This document shows, one piece after another, positions 1 through 5,384 of a stretch of 6,823 nucleotides of DNA. This DNA comes from Bacteroidota bacterium (GTDB taxonomy: Bacteria > Bacteroidota > Bacteroidia > Chitinophagales > Chitinophagaceae). Positions within the stretch are counted from its first letter, which is position 1. Every line of letters starts with the position of its first letter. The position numbers and the translations under genes are program-made. The DNA is taken from positions 1 through 6,823 of the forward strand of contig JAGWTK010000210.1 of assembly GCA_028876035.1 (NCBI GenBank), read 5' to 3'. The notes beneath the pieces were generated by a model, which was not told the origin of the DNA, made no database searches, and saw only the letters and a list, made by a program, of their open reading frames with translations.

Positions 1-35
1 TTTTTAGAGATGCCCTTAAACTTTTAAACTTCCTC

Positions 36-557
36 ATGGACTTACGCTATCCCATCGGCAAATACGAGCCACAGCCATTTTCGCAGAAACAACTAAACGA
101 CTGGCTGAATGACATTAAATTCCTGCCGCAATCGATCGAAAATGCACTGCTGAATTTGAACGAGGCGCAACAAAACACAGCTTACCGCGAGGGAGGTTGG
201 ACCGTTAAACAACTGGTGCACCATGTGGCCGACAGTCATATCAATGCTTATTGCCGGTTTAAACTCGGACTCACGGAGGATAATCCTACCATTCGACCCT
301 ATGAAGAGAAGTTATGGGCCGAACTGGGCGATACGCATCATTTGCCTGCCAATGTTTCTGTGACCTTGCTGTATGCACTGCATACGCGCTGGCATGAAAT
401 GCTGAAGCACCTCACCGAAGCTGAATGGAACCGAACCATTGTACATCCCGCAGCGGGCAAGCAATGGACGCTTTGGTATTTGCTGGGCATGTATGCCTGG
501 CACGGACGTCACCACACCGCACATATCACTTCCCTGCGCGAAAGAAACGGCTGGTAA
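36..557 (+). CDS. yfiT: YfiT/DinB-superfamily putative metal-dependent bacillithiol S-transferase
   Basis: The 173-residue protein begins with MDLRYPIGKY and has the full length of YfiT-type members of the DinB four-helix-bundle superfamily. Visible hallmarks are REGGWTVKQLVHHVADSH (residues 51-68), the NPTIRPYEEKLWAEL segment (83-97) and the C-terminal AWHGRHHTAHI (155-164 region). Metal-binding histidines should come from His62/63 and from the His156/159/160/163 cluster; which three bind metal needs an alignment. Family knowledge: YfiT/BstA proteins are cytosolic and transfer bacillithiol to electrophiles, although older annotations call them putative metal-dependent hydrolases. The ATG at 36 is the natural start because the family's conserved N-terminus (LRYPIG) follows immediately. 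There is no Shine-Dalgarno (cttcctc precedes the ATG). A Nudix gene follows 15 bp downstream, suggesting cotranscription. Family assignment is firm; bacillithiol as the actual thiol in this organism is inference. Confidence 0.9.
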   Translation: MDLRYPIGKYEPQPFSQKQLNDWLNDIKFLPQSIENALLNLNEAQQNTAYREGGWTVKQLVHHVADSHINAYCRFKLGLTEDNPTIRPYEEKLWAELGDTHHLPANVSVTLLYALHTRWHEMLKHLTEAEWNRTIVHPAAGKQWTLWYLLGMYAWHGRHHTAHITSLRERNGW

Positions 558-572
558 AACAAGTTGGGAAAT

Positions 573-1124
573 ATGCATTGGAAAATCCTTGAATCGGAAT
601 ACATCAGCCGCCATCCTTATTTCACTGCTCGCCGCGATCGTTGTCAGCGTGCGGACGGTATCATCATCGATCCTTACTACGTCGTAGAACTACCTACTTC
701 TGCAACTGCCTTGCCGGTAACAGAAGACGGAAAGATTGTACTCATCCGGCAATACCGCCATCCCGTGAATGAAATAATGATCGAAACACCGGGTGGCTTT
801 ATTGATGAAGGGGAGGACTTTGTTACTGGTATGCAGCGCGAACTGCTAGAAGAAACCGGCTATCATTTTAACCAGGTAGAACATGTAGGCAGGGCGGCCG
901 CCAACCCGGGCCTGCTGAATAACTACACTGAGTTTTTTCTTGCGACCGGCGGAAAAAAGACAAGCGGGCAATCACTCGACCGGAACGAGGAGATAGACAT
1001 TATTGAAGTGTCGTTCGCCGAATTGAGGGCACTGCTAATGGAAGGAAAAATAGGACAGGCCCTGCATGTCAGCTGCATTTTTTTCGCGCTGGAACGTCTG
1101 CAGCAACTTAAATTATTGATCTAA
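573..1124 (+). CDS. Nudix hydrolase, ADP-ribose pyrophosphatase-like
   Basis: From the ATG at 573 the product has 183 residues, beginning MHWKILESEYISRHPYF. A TTG three codons upstream (564) would also be in frame, but the ATG fits the family N-terminus. A perfect Nudix box GX5EX7REUXEEXGU lies at residues 75-97: Gly75, Glu81, Arg89-Glu90, Glu93-Glu94, Gly96, Tyr97. The Glu residues of RELLEE coordinate the catalytic Mg2+. Upstream, IRQYRHPVNEIMIETPGG (58-75) is the arrangement typical of ADP-ribose pyrophosphatases (NudF/YqkG type), which cleave ADP-ribose to AMP and ribose-5-phosphate in the cytosol. The usual ELPGG is ETPGG here. Downstream, AAANPGLLNNYTEFFLA (108-124) is also family-like. 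Substrate specificity cannot be fixed from sequence, and a GDP-mannose or other nucleotide-sugar pyrophosphatase is the main alternative. It is probably cotranscribed with the preceding yfiT gene and converges on folC with only 10 bp between stop codons. Confidence 0.92.
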   Translation: MHWKILESEYISRHPYFTARRDRCQRADGIIIDPYYVVELPTSATALPVTEDGKIVLIRQYRHPVNEIMIETPGGFIDEGEDFVTGMQRELLEETGYHFNQVEHVGRAAANPGLLNNYTEFFLATGGKKTSGQSLDRNEEIDIIEVSFAELRALLMEGKIGQALHVSCIFFALERLQQLKLLI

Positions 1125-1134
1125 GGTGTAAAGT

Positions 1135-2436
1135 CTATCCGAACAAAGAACGATTTACCTCGCCCACCAGGAATACACTTCCGCAAACGATAATCAGATC
1201 GCTGGGTGCAGCCTTTTGTAAAGCCGCTTTTAGCCCGGTGTTCACATCTGGTACTATTATGCCGGTTAAACCAGCAGCCGCTGCTTTGTTCGCCAGTTCC
1301 TGTGCTGGCAATGCTCTTGGAATGGCCGCCTGTGTAAAATAATACTGTGCATGCTCCGGCAACAAGGCAATCACTTTTTCGATCTCCTTATCTTTAACCA
1401 TTCCCAGTACAAAATACAAGTCAGTGTGGTCGGTTGCATCGGCCTGCGCCAGTACCTGCCGGATGCCGTCTTCATTGTGGGCCACATCCAGCACCACACG
1501 CGGCCGTGTATGCACTATTTCCCATCGTCCCTGCAATCCGGTCAGGTGGCGGGTATAGCGCAAGCCTTCCCGGACTGCTGCGATATCCATCTGCCAGCCT
1601 TTCGTGCGCAGGATACGCAGAGCTGTTAATACTGTCAGAAGGTTTTTGGTTTGATAAAACCCCTGCAGATCGAGTTCGTATACGCTGTGCTCATCATTTC
1701 GTTTGTCCACCACCGTTACCTCCAGCACGTGCTCCTTTTCCTCCCAGCTTTCTGCATAATAAAAATCAGCAGCGCGTGAAAGGACCGTAGCTTTTTCCGT
1801 TGCAGCCCGTTCGAAAACGGTAATGGTTTCAGGCAGGGTTTCACCAATGACAACCGGCACAGCCTGCTTGATAATGCCTGCTTTTTCACCCGCAATTTTT
1901 TCAAGGCTATCACCGAGCATGTTCATGTGATCCCAGCCGATATTGGTGATGACAGATAATTCTGGAATAATAATATTGGTACTGTCCAGCCTGCCGCCCA
2001 GGCCGGTTTCAATAATAGCGATATCAACCTGCTCTTCTGCAAAATAGCTGAAAGCCATCGCCACGGTAATTTCAAAAAAAGAGGGTTCAATAACGGTTAT
2101 TTGGGGTTTGATGCGTTCCGTAAACCGAACCACAAAATCCTCCTTAACCATTTCGCCGTTTACACGAATGCGTTCCCGGAAATCCACCAGGTGAGGAGAG
2201 GTGTACAAACCTGTTTTATAGCCCGCTTTCTGGAATACGGCTGCCAGCATATGACTGGTAGATCCTTTTCCGTTGGTGCCGGCGATGTGTACCGTTTTTA
2301 TGGTCAATTGGGGATTACCGATCGAAGCACAAAGCGCAATCGTATTGGTTAAGTCAGCTTTGAAGGCAGCCGCTCCGATCCGGCTGTACATGGGAAGTTT
2401 TGCAAACAGGTAGTCGAGGGTTTGCTGGTAGTTCAT
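1135..2436 (-). CDS. folC: Bifunctional folylpolyglutamate synthase / dihydrofolate synthase
   Basis: The 433-residue Mur-ligase-family protein is full length for FolC. It joins glutamate to dihydropteroate and/or extends folate polyglutamate tails, using ATP, in the cytosol. Visible motifs in order: the P-loop GTNGKGS (53-59), TSPHLVDFRERIRVNG (79-94), the ETGLGGRLDSTN segment (143-154), SVITNIGWDHMNMLG (161-175), GEKAGIIK (183-190, region of the metal-bridging lysine of the family), LQGRWEIV (301-308) at the start of the C-terminal domain, LDVAHNEDG (316-324) where the glutamate-ligase domain usually has DGAHNP, and FVLGMVKDKE (342-351). The ATG at 2436 is preferred over the in-frame ATG at 2472 because family homology begins at NYQQTLDYLFAKLP and because the longer form would cover a good promoter (2442-2473). 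It lies 60 bp downstream of the TonB-like gene on the same strand. Whether it has one or both activities cannot be read from sequence. Confidence 0.96.
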   Translation of the reverse strand: MNYQQTLDYLFAKLPMYSRIGAAAFKADLTNTIALCASIGNPQLTIKTVHIAGTNGKGSTSHMLAAVFQKAGYKTGLYTSPHLVDFRERIRVNGEMVKEDFVVRFTERIKPQITVIEPSFFEITVAMAFSYFAEEQVDIAIIETGLGGRLDSTNIIIPELSVITNIGWDHMNMLGDSLEKIAGEKAGIIKQAVPVVIGETLPETITVFERAATEKATVLSRAADFYYAESWEEKEHVLEVTVVDKRNDEHSVYELDLQGFYQTKNLLTVLTALRILRTKGWQMDIAAVREGLRYTRHLTGLQGRWEIVHTRPRVVLDVAHNEDGIRQVLAQADATDHTDLYFVLGMVKDKEIEKVIALLPEHAQYYFTQAAIPRALPAQELANKAAAAGLTGIIVPDVNTGLKAALQKAAPSDLIIVCGSVFLVGEVNRSLFG

Positions 2437-2441
2437 CGCCG

Positions 2442-2473
2442 CAAAGATAGAGCGTAACGGCGCCCGGCGCAAA
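2442..2473 (-). promoter_or_regulatory. Predicted Bacteroidota-type promoter for folC
   Basis: Read on the minus strand, TTTG (2473-2470) is followed by a 20-base spacer and then TATCTTTG (2449-2442). This matches the phylum's sigma consensus (TTTG around -33, TAnnTTTG around -7) at every fixed position. It sits in the 60-bp gap between the TonB-like gene and folC, only 5 bases before the folC ATG at 2436. Transcription from it should therefore start at or within a few bases of the ATG, giving a leaderless or nearly leaderless mRNA. It would allow folC expression independent of the upstream genes. Motif match only; no mapped start site is available. Confidence 0.55.
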
Positions 2474-2496
2474 GCAGAATTTGAATGGCCTGAAGA

Positions 2497-3390
2497 TTAC
2501 CGGTTGATCCGGAAGTTCACGATGACCGTACCCGTTTGTTCATCCGTTCCTGATGAGGACGCGTTGAACTTCGACTTGCGAACGATTTCAACGGCCTTGT
2601 CTTTATAAGAGGTAGAAGAGGTGGTTGAACCGCGTGGCTGGTAGCTGGCGCTGATTACATTGCCCGACTGGTCTATTTTAACATCCACGGCCACTTTCTC
2701 ATTGGTATCAAAATCACCCTGGTAATTGTACACCCGGGTAATGCTTCTTCCTTCGAGACCCCGCGAAATGGCCAGCCCCGAATTTCCATGTCCGCCCCCG
2801 GTATAATTCTTACTGTCAGGATTACCACCCGGACGACCCTGGTCGCCATTGCCCCCGGCGATGCCTTCATTACCGCCTTTTTTATAGCTATCGGCTTCAT
2901 TGCCCCCAGTGCCTGTACCATTTACTCCTTTGAAAACGGCTTTCGGTTTTGGAGGTGCCGGTGCAGGTGGTGTTTCCGTCTCAACTTTTTTAGGCGTAAC
3001 CTTTTTAGTTTCTGCTTTCTCCGCAATTTTGGTGGCGTCGGGCTTGGTAACGGTTGGCTTTTTTATTTCAGGTGCATCAGCGTCTTTGTCATCGGTTACG
3101 GGCTCTTTCACATCTTCCTGCTGCGTGGGCACTGCTTTTGGTGGGGTGTATTGCTGCTGATCCTGTGGTGCTGGTTTACCAGGTTCAAAAGGTTGATCGG
3201 TACCCATGCCCGCATCGCTGTTACCCAGGTTTACTTCAATGCCTTCTTCCGGCAATGGTTGTAAAACGGAGGGAGTCGTCCATCCCACAAGAAAAAGAAA
3301 CAGGAAAAGCGCCGCCAGGATCGCGAGCGTGATCGTGGCCGCCTGCATGTTTTTCTTTGATTCAAATTGGGCGTCGTTCGGGTTCAGCAT
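2497..3390 (-). CDS. TonB-like energy transducer with Gly-rich linker
   Basis: The 297-residue protein has a TonB-type layout. A short cytoplasmic N-terminus (1-17) precedes one membrane span of Ala/Leu/Phe (about 18-36). A long periplasmic region rich in Pro, Lys, Asp and Glu follows (about 43-150, with PPAPAPPKPK at 141-150). Next come a Gly/Asn-rich stretch (about 155-205, with GGN recurring at 162, 172, 179 and 188) and a C-terminal domain (about 206-297). In that last part KVAVDVKIDQSGNVISA (232-248), a KAVEIVRKSKF helix (265-275) and a final GTVIVNFRI strand resemble TonB/TolA C-terminal folds. The usual YP motif at the domain start is not visible. TonB proteins pass proton-motive force from ExbB/ExbD to outer-membrane receptors; neither partner gene is in the window. 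It lies 99 bp downstream of purE and 60 bp upstream of folC on the same strand. A TolA-like role is the main alternative. The architecture is clear; the exact receptor partners are unknown. Confidence 0.8.
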   Translation of the reverse strand: MLNPNDAQFESKKNMQAATITLAILAALFLFLFLVGWTTPSVLQPLPEEGIEVNLGNSDAGMGTDQPFEPGKPAPQDQQQYTPPKAVPTQQEDVKEPVTDDKDADAPEIKKPTVTKPDATKIAEKAETKKVTPKKVETETPPAPAPPKPKAVFKGVNGTGTGGNEADSYKKGGNEGIAGGNGDQGRPGGNPDSKNYTGGGHGNSGLAISRGLEGRSITRVYNYQGDFDTNEKVAVDVKIDQSGNVISASYQPRGSTTSSTSYKDKAVEIVRKSKFNASSSGTDEQTGTVIVNFRINR

Positions 3391-3426
3391 AACTGGTTAA
3401 AGTTACTGTGTTTGCTGGTAATGATG

Positions 3427-3434
3427 CAAGTATA
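3427..3434 (-). promoter_or_regulatory. Weak candidate -7 element upstream of the TonB-like gene
   Basis: On the minus strand TATACTTG (3434-3427) differs from TAnnTTTG at one fixed position and lies 36 bases before the ATG at 3390, a sensible leader distance. No TTG was found at the usual 17-23 base spacing: the nearest ones give spacers of about 12 and 26. The gene could instead be read through from purE, since no convincing terminator separates them in 3391-3489. Tentative. Confidence 0.25.
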
Positions 3435-3489
3435 GTGCTAATTGCACAAGGGGAATGCAGCAAGATGTTAAAATTAACGGAGCGGATGC

Positions 3490-4005
3490 TTACTTATCAA
3501 AGCTGTTTTGCCAGCCTTGCTGCTGAAGTCCGCTCACTTTGTGGAGCACTTCTTCCTCCAGTTTTTTCTTATAGCCCGCAACCCGATCGCAAACCGCTGC
3601 ATCAGCAGCCCCAATGATACTTGCAGCGAGCAGCCCTGCGTTTTTTGCAGCATTAAGTGCCACCGTAGCCACCGGAATACCATTGGGCATCTGCAATATT
3701 GAAAGCACCGAGTCCCATCCGTCTATCGAGTTGGAGGATTTGATGGGCACTCCCACCACAGGTAAGGGGGTGATCGAAGCGACCATTCCCGGCAGGTGTG
3801 CGGCACCGCCGGCGCCGGCAATGATGACTTTCAAACCTCGCGTGCGGGCGGTTTGGGCGTATTCGACCATCCTCAGCGGGGTTCGGTGCGCGGAAACAAC
3901 CGTCAGCTCAAAGCCAATGCCGAGCTCGGATAAGATGTCCGCAGCGGCCTGCATCACCGGAAGATCACTGTCGCTGCCCATGATAATGCCTACTAGTATC
4001 TCCAT
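3490..4005 (-). CDS. purE: N5-carboxyaminoimidazole ribonucleotide mutase (PurE, class I)
   Basis: The 171-residue protein matches the compact class I PurE fold. It converts N5-CAIR to CAIR in de novo purine synthesis, as a cytosolic (typically octameric) enzyme. Conserved landmarks are GSDSD (10-14), VVSAHRTP (36-43), AGAGGAAHLPGMVAS (a Gly-rich loop in the middle of the protein), LPVVGVPIKS and SILQMPNGIPVATVAL. By alignment to the E. coli enzyme from memory, the active-site Ser16, Asp19 and His45 correspond to Ser11, Asp14 and His40 here, and all are present. I chose the ATG at 4005 over the in-frame ATG at 4035 because the conserved strand (EILVGIIMGSDSD) starts directly after it. The usual partner purK (N5-CAIR synthetase) is not next to it: the gene is divergent from the efflux operon and is followed by the TonB-like gene. 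Confidence 0.97.
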   Translation of the reverse strand: MEILVGIIMGSDSDLPVMQAAADILSELGIGFELTVVSAHRTPLRMVEYAQTARTRGLKVIIAGAGGAAHLPGMVASITPLPVVGVPIKSSNSIDGWDSVLSILQMPNGIPVATVALNAAKNAGLLAASIIGAADAAVCDRVAGYKKKLEEEVLHKVSGLQQQGWQNSFDK

Positions 4006-4052
4006 GGAAGGGAATTGATGCGCAAAGAAACGCAAATTTGACGGAAACGCCC

Positions 4053-4093
4053 TCAGGCACTAATGACATATAAATCATTGACTTTTCCCCTGA
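4053..4093. repeat. Nested short inverted repeats in the purE/efflux intergenic region
   Basis: An inner pair AATGA (4062-4066) and TCATT (4075-4079) flanks an AT-rich 8-base loop. An outer pair TCAGG (4053-4057) and CCTGA (4089-4093) encloses it, with unpaired bases of 4 and 9 between the arms. The arms are only 5 bp each, so chance is a real possibility. The position, about 50-90 bp upstream of purE and 95-135 bp upstream of the efflux promoter, would suit an operator or a weak 5' RNA structure. Confidence 0.3.
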
Positions 4094-4187
4094 ACCAGCG
4101 TATTAGTTTGTCTTGATGGCAGGGTTTAAAGTCTACTTGATTTATTAATGCGTTTTTAATGAAGTAAGGCAACAGGCACCGCGTGCT

Positions 4188-4221
4188 TTTGTGCGTTTCG
4201 CCATCAAATCTTCTATATTTG
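4188..4221 (+). promoter_or_regulatory. Predicted Bacteroidota-type promoter for the RND efflux operon
   Basis: TTTG (4188-4191), a 22-base spacer and TATATTTG (4214-4221) fit the TTTG / TAnnTTTG consensus at all fixed positions, within the 17-23 base spacing reported for Flavobacterium-type promoters counted from TTG. Transcription would begin near 4226-4228, giving a leader of about 24 bases before the adaptor ATG at 4251. It also argues against the longer in-frame reading from the GTG at 4191, which would start inside the promoter. Confidence 0.55.
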
Positions 4222-4250
4222 AATTTTCTCACCAGTGCTTTCTAAACATT

Positions 4251-5330
4251 ATGTTATTCAACAGGCTAAAGCCAGCCCAACCGTACGCCCTAATCCCTGT
4301 TTTTTCGCTCCTTTCATTTGTCGCCTGCAAGGAAAAACCGGGACCGACAAAGCCCAAAGAAGCACCCATTACTGTTGTGGATGTGATTATTGCCAGTCCG
4401 CAAACCGTCACCAATACGGTAGAGGCCAACGGCACCATCGTAGCCAGTGAATATGTTGAGCTCCACCCCGAGGTGAGTGGCAGGCTTACTTACCTCAACG
4501 TTCCGGAGGGCCATCCTGTTACCCAGGGTACGGTTATAGCAAGAATTAATGATGCCGATCTCCAGGCTCAGGTGGCCAAAAGTAAGGTCCAGCTCGACCT
4601 TGCCCAAAAGACGGCTGAGCGCTACCAGAAATTGCTCGACGTCAACGGCATCAACCAGGCGGATTATGACAATGCCATCAACCAGGTAAACAGCCTGAAG
4701 GCAGATATCCAATACACCCAGACGCTGATCGACAAAACGATCATCCGCGCACCTTTCAGCGGGGTGGTTGGCCTGCGCCAGGTAAGCCCGGGTGCCTTTG
4801 TAACCGCCTCCACTGTCATTGCCACCATACAGCAGGTGGCAAAAGTGAAAATCGATTTTACCCTGCCGGAAGAATTCAGCAACCTTATCCGAAAAGGCGG
4901 CACGGTAGATGTTGAAGTGGACGCTGCCAACAAATCCCGGAAAAAAGCAACGGTGATTGCCACAGAGCCGCAGGTTAATCTTTCTACCCGCAACCTAAAA
5001 GTGCGGGCGGTTCTGCAGGAGGGCACGGCCAACCCGGGCGCTTTTGTGAAAGTATTTGTGGATGCTGGTGCGAACAGAAAAGCCATCATGGTGCCCACCA
5101 ATGCCATTATTCCCGATGACCGTAACAGCCAGTTGGTGCTTGTAAAGGGAGGAAAGGCCGCATTCCTGAATGTTACCACTGGCGTACGCGAAAGCAACAA
5201 TGTAGAGATCGTGAGTGGTGTACAGCCGGGTGACAGCGTTGTTGTAACCGGTGTTTTATTTGCCCGCCCCAAAGCGCCGTTGAAAGTACGCGGCGTAAAA
5301 ACATTGGAACAACTTTCCAAAGCACTTTAA
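4251..5330 (+). CDS. RND efflux periplasmic adaptor (membrane fusion lipoprotein, AcrA/MexA-like)
   Basis: The 359-residue protein bridges an inner-membrane RND pump to an outer-membrane channel. It starts with a lipoprotein signal: basic MLFNRLK, a hydrophobic core and SFVAC with Cys26 as the predicted lipidated residue (Phe at -3 is a slightly unusual lipobox). A short Pro/Lys tether follows. Domains are in the usual hairpin order: first half of the lipoyl domain with SEYVELHPEVSGRL and VPEGHPVTQGTVIARI (about 66-99), an alpha-helical hairpin (about 102-160), second lipoyl half with IIRAPFSGVVGLRQVSPGAFV (about 164-184), beta-barrel (about 198-272) and a membrane-proximal domain (about 278-345). 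The ATG at 4251 is chosen because it gives a proper signal peptide; an in-frame GTG at 4191 would bury it. The RND permease gene follows 54 bp downstream, clearly in one operon. No local regulator gene is present. The drug or metabolite exported is not predictable. Confidence 0.93.
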   Translation: MLFNRLKPAQPYALIPVFSLLSFVACKEKPGPTKPKEAPITVVDVIIASPQTVTNTVEANGTIVASEYVELHPEVSGRLTYLNVPEGHPVTQGTVIARINDADLQAQVAKSKVQLDLAQKTAERYQKLLDVNGINQADYDNAINQVNSLKADIQYTQTLIDKTIIRAPFSGVVGLRQVSPGAFVTASTVIATIQQVAKVKIDFTLPEEFSNLIRKGGTVDVEVDAANKSRKKATVIATEPQVNLSTRNLKVRAVLQEGTANPGAFVKVFVDAGANRKAIMVPTNAIIPDDRNSQLVLVKGGKAAFLNVTTGVRESNNVEIVSGVQPGDSVVVTGVLFARPKAPLKVRGVKTLEQLSKAL

Positions 5331-5384
5331 ACCTATCGTCGTCCATTTTTCAGTGGTTAACTCAAACAGTTTGCTCAGCAGTTT

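Larger units (their letters stand above)
4006..4250. other. Divergent intergenic control region between purE and the efflux operon
   Basis: These 245 bp hold no convincing gene and must carry the promoters for both flanking units. The efflux-side promoter is at 4188-4221. The purE side has no clear promoter: CAAATTTG (4033-4040) is one base off TAnnTTTG on either strand, but no TTG lies at the right spacing. Other visible structure includes a CGCAAA direct repeat (4021-4026 and 4031-4036), nested inverted repeats at 4053-4093, TTAATG twice (4145-4150 and 4156-4161), and a GTGC repeat 8 bases apart next to the efflux -33 element. Any of these could be regulator sites, but none matches an operator I can name. 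Confidence 0.6.

Noticed and set aside
2437..2472. In-frame N-terminal extension of folC from an ATG at 2472
   Set aside because: The 12 extra residues have no family counterpart and the codons coincide with the predicted promoter; homology begins at the ATG at 2436.
2788..3264. Long open frame on the plus strand opposite the TonB-like gene, with hydrophobic Phe/Trp/Cys-rich translation
   Set aside because: It is the antisense of Pro/Lys/Gly-rich codons. The composition is an artefact of the opposite strand and no family motif appears.
3435..3479. Small hairpins GTGC-TAATT-GCAC and GTTA-AAAT-TAAC as a possible purE terminator
   Set aside because: Stems are only 4 bp and no T-tract follows on the minus strand, so they do not support a terminator call.
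4033..4040. CAAATTTG as a -7 element for purE
   Set aside because: It is one base off consensus and is a palindrome that fits either strand, with no TTG at 17-23 bases upstream on the minus strand.
4191..4250. In-frame N-terminal extension of the adaptor gene from a GTG at 4191
   Set aside because: It would overlap a good promoter and bury the lipoprotein signal peptide that starts cleanly at the ATG at 4251.
4664..5320. 218-codon open frame on the minus strand opposite the adaptor gene
   Set aside because: The adaptor on the plus strand has full-length family motifs; the antisense translation is Thr/Ser/Pro-rich with no recognisable domain.
5363..5373. CAAACAGTTTG palindrome between the adaptor and permease genes
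   Set aside because: The arms are 5 bp with a one-base centre, which cannot form a hairpin and is too short to call an operator; likely chance.
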